A DNA stretch of 64,000 bases. It comes from Anadara kagoshimensis. Taxonomy: Eukaryota > Mollusca > Bivalvia > Arcoida > Arcidae. The notes below the pieces were generated by a model. It was not told the DNA's origin and searched no databases. It was given only the letters and a program-made list of their open reading frames with translations. Below, one piece after another: positions 31,070-43,100 of this stretch. The translations under genes were made by a program, and so were the position numbers. The stretch is from assembly GCA_021292105.1 (NCBI GenBank), contig CM037861.1:51920920-51984919 (forward strand). The letters run 5' to 3'. Positions within the stretch are counted from its first letter, which is position 1; each line of letters opens with the position of its first letter.

Positions 31070-31295
31070 TCCTCGACCGTCCGTGATTCGAGACTCTAAT
31101 AGAAAACGAACTAAATTTGCTAACGCAACAAGAATTTGAGAGCTGAAAAATAGACAACTGATTTTTCTGGATAGTTTCTAAATTTTGTCTTTAATGCATG
31201 AAATCGTCACTGCAGAGACGATACTCGCGTATAATAACTGAAAACAAAAATGGCCTCGAATCTTAGGACGCTCTCGATTTTAGGACGGTAGACGA
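31070..31295. mobile_element. TA-targeting MITE (TCCTCGACCGTCC ends), copy 1
   Basis: It starts TCCTCGACCGTCC and ends GGACGGTAGACGA, with TA on both sides. It is nearly identical to the nested copy at 56631-56868 apart from a 12 bp stretch absent here, which implies recent mobility. Confidence 0.9.
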
Positions 31296-31978
31296 TATAT
31301 ATATATATATATATGCATAAATGCTTGAGAGTAAAATTAAAAAAAAACCACTTGTTACACTTCTTATCACTTTAGACTGTATATTGTTACTTGTTATTCA
31401 ATCAAAATTGGCATCATCAATTATCAACAATAAATAAAAAAAATTCGATCTAGACCTGGAATTTAAAATTTGTTTGTAATCATGTAGCTAATTAAAATCA
31501 TTATGTGAAAACATTGCCAAGTGTATAAATAAAATAATATTCTCTACATGTATGTATGAATCACAAAGTTTTGTGGGTTTCCTTATTTCCAAGTATCTTT
31601 ATACTAGATTAGCTAATATGTATACATTACCCATTATTTCGGGGTTCCGTTTAAAAATGAAATGTTACAGTGTTAAATGATTTGGGGATTTTCAATAGAA
31701 CAGTCTAGACGTTCTATAAAAAGACATGACTAAATCAGTCTTTAAAGATGATGAAATATATTATTTTGGGGAATCACCTTTTTATTCCAAATTGTCAACT
31801 CGCATCCACCAATGTTTACCAAATTATACCGTGTCATTGGTGGAATCATGTTTATGAAATAAAAAAAACCCACTGATATTTACACTCAACACGAACCAGC
31901 GGAAGAGCAGGAACCGGAAATGCTGAAACGAAAGTAGAAAACATTGGTGACTGGGTCCCTTCGTGTAACAGTTATTTT

Positions 31979-32270
31979 AATTATTTCCTTACCTCGCTCT
32001 TGTTGACAACATGAAACACTTCCTAAAACATTATTCTACCGATCCATGCTTAATTTTTAATTAAAATCCATCGATATCGGTAGAAATACAAGGTTTTCTG
32101 ATGTCTCTTCAGCTCTCTGTCACTTTCACATCGTGAAGACATTACTAATTTGCATTGACCAATCAGATCGCGCGTTGCATTTGGATGGTGAAACTCGCAG
32201 TTCTATCTTTAGAAAGCACATGGTGATGTTTATTTACATTGGTAATTCGCGTTATTAAGGATGTTTTACA
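31979..32270 (-). promoter_or_regulatory. Left arm of a 280-bp inverted repeat with promoter-like motifs
   Basis: On the minus strand it carries CCAAT-type ATTGG (32159-32163), an overlapping octamer ATGCAAAT (32148-32155), and about 150 bp later ATGTTGTCAACAAGAGCGAG followed by gtaagg, a strong splice donor. It faces the receptor-like gene. The matching arm is at 33638-33910. Confidence 0.45.
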
Positions 32271-32738
32271 TGGTGTTTAATACATGTACTTACAAAAGGT
32301 AACATTGAAATGTATTCAAAATATTTAGAATTTATATGTAGACTTTCAAATAGAGTAGTCGCGATCTTCTCTATATTTTTATATTCTTGACCCCTCTCAT
32401 TTTTCTGAACTGGTATCCTAGAAATATTATTCCGGTAATTTTGGAGAGAAAAAATTAAGCACCTCACTGTATATATGTATGTTCACGCAAAATACAGTTA
32501 AAATTGAACCCTATGACAAAATTTACAGTGTGGTCGGGATGAATATAAGGGAATTAATTTTAATGACCTTGCGGACATGTACTCTTTTGTTAAACTTTAT
32601 ATATTACAATTGGTTTAAAAACTTATAATTCTACGATCTACAAAATATTGGACAAAACTTAACAGCATTTCAGGAGAACATGCAAGTCCCAGATATGATA
32701 GAATATTACCCAATTTGAAAGAAAAAATAATTTAGATC

Positions 32739-33428
32739 ATAGGCGTAGGAGGGTTTTTAATAGGGGGGGGGGGCAAACCGAAGCTATGTCTATGTCGTGC
32801 CGCAGGGAGAGTATGGGTGCTAAACTCCTCGCATAGGGGGGAGGGGGGGGGGTCCAGTGGGCCTTCCCCGGAAAATTTTCAAAACTAACCCCTGTCTAGA
32901 CGCATCGTCAATGTATTTTGCAGTGTTTTGATAGGTTAAAATACATGATATCAAGGCAAGATTAAAAACAATAACCGTATGACACAAGTTCCATAATCAA
33001 CCCTCTCATTGGAGATGGATATGGGGGTACCCCAGAAAATTTTGCAGCGTTCTGAGTGAGAGACTGAAAATCAGTGAAATATTAAGACAAAATTGTACAA
33101 ATAACTGCATGACATAATTAAGTCCAATGATTAATTTTCAAACGTACAGTACTCAACTCACGACTTCTGGCTACATGGAGATTAAGAGGGTTTGGTGCAC
33201 ACCAATCTACATTTACCATTGATGTACATCATTAAGTTGGCCATGGGCCTAGCATTGATATAATTCTCAACCCCCCCCCCCCCTTTCAAAAAATCCTGGA
33301 TCCGCCCCTGCCATTGGAGATGCTGTGAGCCGTTTCTAAGGGTGAATTTCAAGACGCCCTTTTACAAGTATAATGATGAAATTGATAATTGATTGGTTAC
33401 CAGATGGACATTTCCTGTTAAAGCTCTT

Positions 33429-33461
<33 letters not shown>

Positions 33462-33540
33462 CACTTACACTATAAACATAAACTATGATACAAAATTTCA
33501 CACAATATATTGCGGGGGCCTGCCCCTACGCCTATGTAGA
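32739..33540. mobile_element. Possible nested element with GGCGTAGG ends and long G/C runs
   Basis: ATAGGCGTAGGAGG at the left and CCCCTACGCCTAT at the right form short inverted ends inside the large inverted repeat. The interior has G runs, C runs and a T run at about 33431-33459. No target duplication was identified. Confidence 0.4.
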
Positions 33541-33637
33541 TATAAACGAGAAAAAAACATGAGAAATCTTCACTGCAATTAGTACACGTGTCTTCACATG
33601 GTATTGATAAAAATAAAATAATATGTTATACGCGTGA

Positions 33638-33910
33638 AAACATCATTAATAATGCGAATCGTTAATGTAAATAAACATCGCCGTGTGCTTTCTAAAGATA
33701 GAACTGCGAGTTTCACCATCCAAATGCAACGCGCGATCTGATTGGTCAATGCAAATTAGTAATGTCTTCACGATGTGAAAGTGACAGAGAGCTGAAGAGA
33801 CATTTTCTACCGATATCGATGGATTTTAATTAAAAATTAAGCATGGATCGGTAGAATAATGTTTTAGGAAGTGTTTCATGTTGTCAACAAGAGCGAGGTA
33901 AGGAAATAAT
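33638..33910 (+). promoter_or_regulatory. Right arm of the inverted repeat, promoter-like, facing the transporter gene
   Basis: This is the inverse of 31979-32270, with ATTGG at 33741-33745, ATGCAAAT at 33749-33756, and GAGCGAG|gtaagg at 33891-33899. It points towards the SLC15-like gene that begins coding at 36933. It lacks about 13 bp present in the left arm. Confidence 0.45.
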
Positions 33911-36040
33911 GGAAATTATCGACGCGTGTTTTCGTTTCTGCCGTTTTCGCCAGAAATTTCAAGAATTCAATAATGGAAGCTGTCAGACCACAAACCTCCA
34001 AAAAGTCAAAAAATTAAAATGGGGGTTTAGTGGGCTGATTAGTCGGACTAGTTACATAGGCGACTCTGCCCCCTTTGCACTGCTCTATGACGTTGACCAT
34101 ATAAATATCTTTTAATTTTTTAAAATTAATTTGTCATACAAGGTGTAAACTATTTTCCCCAACACGTGTATTTTTGCACAATTTCCTTTAAAAAATGCAA
34201 CAAATATTTTAAGAACTCTTAAATTATCAATTTCTAATTTATTTTTATTTATAAATCTTCACACTTGTGTAGGTAATTTCATAATTATATACCCATCTTT
34301 CATGCTTTTTAACCAAATGTTTTTCACTTGAATTTTCCTACTTAAATGACCCTTAATATCAGAAATTTAATATACATGCTCACCACACTCAGGCACTTGT
34401 TTCCGATATTAAAAAAATAACACTATATACTTTTTTGATATCAGAAACAAGTGCCTGTGATGCTCACTACCACATATATCCAATATTGTTCACTGGATGG
34501 TAGTTTTCAGGCTATTTGATTTCGAATCTTTTCCGATGTACTCTGTAATGTAAATGCTGGTTACAAAGAAATAAATTTAAAAAAATACTTACCCCGACAC
34601 CAGGAATCGAACATGGGCCACCGGTTTGTAAAGCGAGCACTCTACCGTTTTGCCTAAAAAGTACCCAATAGGTGAGACAGTAGTTAATGTCTCTTAACCT
34701 GTACATAGTACATACCATACCATGTAGGTTTATCGCTACATATTATGTATAAATGCACTGGCACACATTATAACTAATTATATAAATTATTTACTTCTAC
34801 AGTTAATTTCCCATTTTGGCCTTACAGATTTGTCATTTTATAACTTTATGTTGGGTACCAAACTAGGTCAAGGTGACTTAGGGTTGAAAAGGTCTTAAAA
34901 GTCTTTTGAAATAAATTTATAAAATTCTGACTTCTCTGCGGTCATTAGCCTATAGTTTTCACGAAATTCTGTATGCATTTCTTGTTTAAATTTTGAAAAA
35001 AATCAAAAGACATGTCCATGATCTTTTGGGAAATAAACTCTTGACCCAGTTGTAAAGGTTTTGTCATGCGGTTTTTAAGATTTTCTACCTTCAAAATGAA
35101 GTCACAGTCAAAGAAAGGGAAATGACCTAAATTTTGACTTCTGTACTAAAGCTACTATTTTTAACTATTTTTGGAAACATTTCAATCTTTTTCGTATTAA
35201 GGTAAATTTCTCAGAGTTGTGCCCCTTTGAAATCAATCACATAATTTTGTAATCTTTACCATTACTGTTTGATAGCAAAAAATTTAAGTGGCTTAACTTA
35301 TTTAACCTTGCAATGCACTTGTTCATTATTGCTGATTTAAAACCTTGGGGTTAGGGGTTGGTGTCAGATGAACTTTCTTATACCAACTCTTGTGTAAAGT
35401 GCTTTGAAACAAGTGTTCTGCTTGAAAATAATATACAATCATATATGTTTTAGATAATTAAAAAACTGAAGATGGGCCTGGCCAAAAAGAACACAATGAC
35501 CAAAGAAAACAGAAAAAAAGATCCTCTCCAACTTTAAAGCGAAGTTTATGGATGAAGAAATTTCTGATGCAGAGGATTTAGATAAATGGGAAGAACTCTT
35601 CAAATGGGGTTTAAGATCTAATATGAGATAAAGTGGATACATTTCAGCATATAGCAAAAAAAGTTTAAAAGTGGAGGGGCCAAAATTTATATTCACAAAA
35701 ATTATGAATCAAAAGAAAGAAGGTATTCATTGTTACTGAATATTTTTTGATGAAAAATATTTTGCCACATGATTTCATTACTTTATGAGTTTAATATTTT
35801 ATCAATCTACATCAAATGCAATAAAGTGAATTTTATTTTGGCATTTCATTTAGCCATGATTTATTTGGTGAGCATATCATGCCCATTTTATAGAGTAGTA
35901 AGACTTTTGTCTTTTTATTAGAATATGTACACATGAAGTATGCATGGTTATTCCTGATAACTCCTCTTACAGTGTTAATGCCAGGGTTTTTATAAATATA
36001 TTGCTGAAGTGGATGATTATAAATATGATTGTACATTTAT
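33911..36040. other. Intergenic stretch: one tRNA-like repeat and a coding-like fragment
   Basis: 34590-34690 on the minus strand resembles a tRNA-derived repeat head (ggtagagtgctcgctttaca, then gttcgattcctgg). 34390-34460 has a short inverted pair around cacttgtttc and gaaacaagtgcctg. The rest is AT-rich without recognisable genes, apart from the fragment at 35472. Confidence 0.45.
35472..35631 (+). pseudogene. Frameshifted coding-like fragment, unrecognised
   Basis: A Lys-rich frame (K-M-G-L-A-K-K-N-T-M-T-K-E-N-R-K-K) changes frame at an A run near 35515. It continues as S-N-F-K-A-K-F-M-D-E-E-I-S-D-A-E-D-L-D-K and W-E-E-L-F-K-W-G-L-R to a stop at 35629-35631. The protein-like composition across a single shift suggests a pseudogene or a transposon remnant. 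No family was recognised. Confidence 0.3.
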
Positions 36041-36046
36041 TTTATA

Positions 36047-36514
36047 CAGTCAAACTTGCTTTGAAAGTCACCTCTATATAAGGACCACCTACTTTTAAGG
36101 ACCAGTAAATTTTCCCAATCATTCTTTACTCAGGTTATGAGAGCCACATGCCTGTTTAAGCCACTTTTACAAGTTCCCTTGTTTGACCTAGATAGACATG
36201 TTTTACTGTGTTATATATATATAAGATGAGATTTTGATTGAAAATTCAGAGTGAGATTGACAACTCAAGGAACATAAGATTTCAATCCTGATTTCTAGCA
36301 TGTCTAGATCTAGCATTGTCATACTATAAATGTTAATTTAGGTTTGACTGTATAAGATGGAACTAGTTAAATGGCATTTATTTACAGGTACCTTTATTTA
36401 CAGTTTTCAAATAACATAAATAAACATCAGGTGGGATAAAATTTCACCGGCCTTTAAAAGCAGGTGGCCTTTATCATGTTTATATAGCGACAACCTTTAA
36501 AGCAGGTTTCACTG
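36047..36514. mobile_element. Two diverged Tc1/mariner-type MITEs
   Basis: 36047-36208 starts CAGTCAAACTTGC after TA. 36355-36514 ends caggtttcactg before TA. An isolated end (ggtttgactgta) is at about 36341. Confidence 0.65.
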
Positions 36515-36932
36515 TACAACATTTGTTTATCAAAACTTGAAATGTAATCCTTTGATGATAATTTACATTTTCATTTCAATGGTCTAGGTACGTCTAGGAA
36601 TGTCTGCATTTACAAGTGGTCCAGTTTCCCACTACACTGCTCCTATACTTAACACAAGATAGATAGTTTGGAATCTGAGTTAGTATGGTATGTCAATTAT
36701 ATACATTTTACTTCTGTTTGCTTTTGTCATTTCATAGTCCCCATATCATAGTAATTAAACATGCTAACCTCTAATAACTGAATAAGTAGTGTGTATTTTG
36801 ATTTATAAAATAAAATTCATTTTGGTCTTGGATTAAATATAAGTTAACAGCCAGATTGACAAACTTTGGATTTTATTTTTTTTTTGGATATTACTTTTTA
36901 AATTGTTGTAATTCATATTGTATATTTAAAAC

Positions 36933-37131
36933 ATGAAATCTATTAAGAAAAAGGAGACTGATTCACCTGGATTAAAGAGGGAGGACTTGTTTATTGTGAC
37001 ATGTATTTTATTTTCAGAACTATTTGAGAATTTAGCATACTATAGTGTAACTGCTAATATGGTACTTTTTTGTACTTCAGAACTTCAGCTGCCAAGTACT
37101 GATGCTGCCACTGTTAGTCTAGTGTTCATAG
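36933..37131 (+). CDS. SLC15-like paralogue 1, exon 1
   Basis: It encodes a Lys-rich N-terminus and TM1 with E-L-F-E-N-L-A-Y-Y-S, ending S-L-V-F-I-G in phase 1 (donor ATAG|gtacta). A decayed copy of its 3' half lies 160 bp downstream in the intron. Confidence 0.82.
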
Positions 37132-37142
37132 GTACTAACTCC

Positions 37143-37177
<35 letters not shown>

Positions 37178-40100
37178 TTTCAAAACAGAGTTTTGCATAC
37201 TAAAGTGAAACAGCTAACATGGTGCATAATGTATTGAACTTTAGAATGTCACTGCTAAGTATTATGAATGCTGGCTTTATTAGTCATGTTTTCATAGGAG
37301 ATATTATGCAAATTCATCTCTCTCTCTCTCTCTCTCTTCAATGCTTTCAATAATTATACTCTGAAGTTACCAGCTGAAACCCTAACTTGTTTGCCAATCC
37401 ATCAATTTTAATTATCTGTATATTTTGTTATTTTGTGAAAATTTGTCTTTATTTCTTAAAGTTACATTTAAGGGTTTTTGAAATTTTCTATGTGTTTTAG
37501 ACAATTAGAGGATGACATAATTACCTTTTGCATGTTACAGGACATGATGTGAATTAGAGGAGTGGATTAATGGTGTGATTTTTTCACTTATAGTCAGTTT
37601 TTGGATGGTGAAGGAAACCAGAGTGCCTGGAGAATACAAACAAACTGTGGATTGACAAATTTTATCACACTAGTTGTGATTAAGATTTATCATGAAAACT
37701 TATTGAAATATGTCATCATTTTTTTTTGCATTCTACCCATAGCATCAAAATTAAGATTAAGGTTTTTGCAAATTTGACATGTAATAGATGTACACTTGTA
37801 CATGTTGTATTTAAAAAAAAAAAAAAAAAAAAAGACACGTCACAAATTGATTTACAGAAGCATGTAGTCTTTATATACTATACAGTCTATATATATGCTG
37901 TAGGAAGGTAAACTGCATGCTGAGGAAAAAAATTGTAGACTAATTATTATAGATGGACTTTATACAGAGGTATATTTTACAGTGGGTGAATTATTGTATT
38001 TATGATTTCAGGAACTGTGATGGTAGCACCTGTTGTAGGAGGTTATGTGTCGGATTCTGTGACTGGAAAAATTAACGCTGTATTAGGTGGAGGACTTATC
38101 TACTTACTAGGTTAGAAATTTTTTTCACCTTGTATTCTAGGCCTGGTGTTTACTGTAACAGAACTTTATTCCAAGCTGGCAAAAAATGTTTAAGATTTAT
38201 TGATTGACCGATTGAGTTGGGGTTTTATATCTCAGTCAAAAATATTTCACATATATTGAGACATCACCAGCTATAGGTGAAGTGGCAGAAATCTGGACAG
38301 TTGCAGTGTGCACAGGGCAATGTACAGGATGGGTTCTTTAGTGTGACATGTCTACTATGACATCTAAGGTTTCTTCTAAAGGAATACCAAATGCTTGCTG
38401 AAAGAACAGTATCCACAAATTTTCAATTCTTGGTTGAACCCTGACCTACCACATACGAAACGAGCACTCTACTATTTGAGCTACCATCTTTGTACAAAGG
38501 TATTAGAACAAATTATATCATGCTATTAATATCACGGCCCAAATAAAAATATGAATATGAGTATATGATTTTTGTCCACTTAAATATATGAAACAGCTAT
38601 TGTTCAGATATTAAATTTAATTTTGTATTTGAGATGTGAAGGACACAGAGGGTGAATGTTTTAAATCATGCCCATAACCATGATAACTCATTGCTATTTT
38701 GCAGACATTTCATGCAAATGATCTCCATCATGGAATGGTGTTATGACAGTTTATGATGGCACACAGGGCATTATTTTTTCACAGACAAAATTTTTAGTAG
38801 AATTTGATTTAGAAAAAGAATATTATAAAATGCTTTGTGGCAAGCCTAAATGAGAAAAATTTCATTTTAAACCTTAAATTTACAAGATACACAAAAATGA
38901 GCTAAATGTCCTAATATTTTCTATCCAGGTGTGTTTTTGTTACCTGTTGCAGCTGCTGATTATAGTAATTGGTTTGAGGGAGAAGATGATACATCATCTG
39001 ATTTAAGTGTGGTAAGTATGCTTTTTACTTAAATGGTTTAAAGGATTTCAATGGAACTTGTGATGAATGTTGATTGCATTCAAAAGATGTCCAGAGCATA
39101 ATAATGCTGAAAGAGAAGCAATTAGTAATACATGTTAAGGACCATGTTAATATTATTAGTATAACATCAATATACAGTGACAACAATAGAAAACAAGTTG
39201 ATTTCCCTGAAAGAAAATGCTATTTCTATGGAGATTTTTCATGTTGGACCTTTAATTTGAAGAGCTTTTTAGATCCCCAGTATATCAAAACTTCCATGAT
39301 AAACACATCAATTTTCAACATGTAAAATTCCCGCAGATGGCGTACTAGTATTTTGTTTTCTACAAGGATATTGTATGGCAATCAAAGATGCATATAGGGC
39401 TTATATGTGGTGGCTATCTGCTTTTGTATGATATCAAACTTTATACAAGTTTATTTGATTCATTATGATTGAAGTGGAGTTATAGTGTTAAGAGTAATAG
39501 AGTACCAGGAGATAACCACCAACTTTTGGCAAGCGAACTGTCAAACTTTCGCACACTGGGATCTGCCCCAATTGAACTTAGGCACTTCAGACCATTCTGC
39601 CACTGAGGCACTGGATTATTATGAAAAATTTGCATGAGTGTCACAGTAACTTCTTATATGGGGGCAGTGATGTTTCTTTCAAAATGGGGCCATTGAGCCC
39701 TTATTTTGTCAAATGACTTCATTGGTAAGGCCATAATCATCCCTATTTAACATTACATGAAAAACATTGATGTCATAGTGTTTTAGAGGAAAGTTTTTAA
39801 AAATGATCCCTCTAGAAAAATCTTAGATTGAGCACTGGGGCAGTTCAATTACAAATTTATAATGGAAATCTGTAACAATTTTAAAAGAATCAAATCATTA
39901 AAACATTGCCTTTTTAACTTTTCAGGGAACTAGAAAGCTGTATTACTTTCTTGGTTTGGGATTCATTGTTTTGGGATGTGCCGGGGTCAAGGCCAACATT
40001 GGTCCACTTGGTGCTCAGCAAATAGAACATCTAGGATCAGAAGCTGTGCAGACTTTCTTTAACTGGTTTGTAAAATGTTTTATTGTATATGAAACCAGTC

Positions 40101-43100
40101 TGTCCTAAACTTACAGGCTCACCAGGTGTCTTTGTGACTGAGTGGTCTAAAACTTGCACTTACCGATCGCAGTGTCTCTCACTGCCTGGGTTGACAGAAC
40201 CTAGTGTGAGAAAGTTTGTCAGTGTGTATGCCAAAAGTTTGTGGTTATCTGCAGACAGTCCAGTTTCCTGCACCATCCCCGAAATAACCAACTTTATATA
40301 CATGTACTTATTAATTGAAAGAATCTTTACTGGGGCATAAAACTCCATTCCACTCTATGGACTCATTAAGCTGTTGCTTATAACCTTGTGTTTATTATTA
40401 TTATTTCTGTGGTGTGACTTTTAAGAGTGCAAGATCCCCTTTGGATGGGACACTTTCCATCACGATTAACTACAGCATTTCTGCTGGCACATGCTCCTTT
40501 ATCAACATAGTAGAATGAAGCAATGTAGAATTGAATGTCTGGTTCAAGGACATATCATAATGTGGGGGTATTTTGGTAGGTTTAAAATTTGGCTGTTTTG
40601 CGTAAAAAGTTCAGATTTAAATTTTGGCACTTAAAGTTAAAATTTTATGCACATCTCATATATCACCTTAATCAAAACTTGATATTGAAATTGAAATGGC
40701 CCATAGGTATAGAATAACCCAATTGCTACATATTTAATAGTGATCAAACTGGATGAACAACTCCACTAAAACTAGTGATACTGAGATTTTTTATAACATA
40801 CTATAAATGTATAAAATTTTATAGCGCAAATTTGGTTAAAATTCACATGAACTTGAATGTCTGAGCATAAAGTTCATGGATCATCTTGTTCACTATGATC
40901 TCATTTAATTTGGTATTGTATTTGAATTAACACCACTGTATCATTTCACAAATTGCTTAAATTAGTACACCGCTAAAATTAATACATTTTTGTTATCAAA
41001 AAATTTTGCTCTTGTATTTTGTTATATGTGGTTTTTGTTGTACATCAAATATTATTTTTCTTTATAGGTTATACTGGTTTATAAATGTAGGATTTTGTTT
41101 GGCGTATTCAGCAGTGGCATATATACAACAAAACTTAGGATTCCAATATGGCTACCTGGTATCACTACTGAGCATGCTCATATCTGTTTTGATATATGCG
41201 GTTTTGAAATACAAGTGTACTTATAAGCCACCTGAAGGTATGTTGTATATATAGGGATTACTCGTAGGAAGTGGAGTGGAATTATGGAGATTTATGCCCC
41301 AGTCAAGATTCTTTCACTTATATTGAGGGGGTCAATTCTAGGATGATGGCAGAAAACTAGAGTATCAAGAGAAAACCACTGACAGGACTCTCAACTGACC
41401 CCCAACTGGAAATTCTACATATGACCCACAAAATAATAAATCAGTGACTGACCTTTGGCAAGCAAACTGACAAACTTTCTCACACTAGGATCTGTAAAGA
41501 GTGGGATTCAAACCTAAGCAGTTAGACCCTGTAATCCATAAGCATGCAATTTAGACCACTTGGCAACTAAGGGGTTATAGGATTATCTGTCAGTGTTTGT
41601 ATTGGATCACCTTATACATGTAATTGTCAAACTACTTTGAAACTTCAGTAACTTGAAATAAAAATTAAAATACATGCACATTAGAATTAGACCTCCTTTT
41701 TTACTTTGAGCTGTTTTGTAATGTTAACAAGGAAGGTTGAATTATAGTAACACCTTATGATACCCCCATTGATGCTTAACTTATAACAGTATTAACTACT
41801 TTGTTACTATTTGTGATTTTTGCAATTTTCAATCAGTCACAAAAAAACTCCACTATGTAAATTAAATGTCAATATGTTCCTACCTTACATCATCATGTAC
41901 GGCAGAAGTTAATAGCAGAGTGAAAATGTTTTTGATTCTAAAATTTAAAATTTATCATTGATTACACCATTGAATACATCTTCTAAGTTTAGTTTCACAA
42001 TGTTTGTCTAAACACTACTAATGTGTAATTATATTCAAAAATGGCCACCTAGTGCTTTAAATATTCACACTGGTATAACATGTTATTTATATGTTTTTAT
42101 TTTTGAACAGGAAGCATACTAAAAGATGTCTTTGGTGTTTGTTGTGCTACAAAGTGTAAAGGGTTCAAACAAGCTCGTAACAATGCCGGTGGAAAGTATA
42201 GCAATGAGTTGATTGACGGTGTTGTTGCTTTACTGAATGTACTGCCTATTTTCGGACTATTTATCATATTCTGGGCTGTATACTCCCAGGTTTGTATAGT
42301 TAATATTTCCTCCTTGTAATAAAAAACTTTTATGAAATAGAAACTTTAAATCAATCAGTACAGTAAAACCTTTATAGTCTACATAAACTGTGAAGACAAA
42401 AATTCATTGTGCACTTTTTAGGTCACCTGAGCTATTATGATGGTTCGCCATTCGTTGTCTGTTGTGCACCATCTGTCATCCGTCGTGCATGAACATTTCA
42501 CTTGTTAATCATCTTCTCCAAAACTGCTGGGCCAAATTGAAGAAACTTACTGACCATCATGCCTGAGTTAATGGCTTTCAAATTTGCACAAATGAAGGAG
42601 TTACGTACCCTTGGGGCCCCAACTCAAAGTTGTCATTAGGTCCATTGTTATGTATTCTTTGTCACATTTTCTTTCACTTTATAATCTATATAAAATTTAT
42701 ATAATTTTCAGATGTCAACAACATTTTATTTACAAACAGAGAGATTAAATATCCGAGTGGGTGGTGTAAACTTACCAGTAGCAGCATTAAACATATTTAA
42801 CACTCTGATCATACTTATCTTGATACCAATAATGGATAGAATTGTGTACCCATTCTTAACAAAATACAATAGAAAACCAACACAGCTTCAACGGATAGGT
42901 TTGTATAGTCAAAACAACATTGACCTGTCCACTTGACCTTTAATTAAAATTTTATTATGGTACATTTATGTAAAAGGTGACACAGGTGGTTACCGTACAG
43001 CGGGTTATTTTGGAGGCGCTAAATTTCGTTAAGAAAAGGTCAGTGGCATATTTTGGCATTTTTATTTTGGCAATTAGACAAAATGCCAAGTCTTTATTTT

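Larger units (their letters stand above)
37575..41575. repeat. SINE fragments of families 1 and 2 in introns 1, 3 and 5
   Basis: Family 1 is at about 38205-38490 (minus). Family 2 is at about 37575-37665, 39470-39605 (minus), 40110-40360 (plus) and 41260-41575 (minus, most complete, ending in a tRNA-like head gccaagtggtctaaattgca when read on the minus strand). A separate repeat at 39660-39850 is related to 21640-21795. Confidence 0.6.

Noticed and set aside
40083-40348. Overlapping frames on both strands in intron 4
   Set aside because: They coincide with a SINE of family 2.
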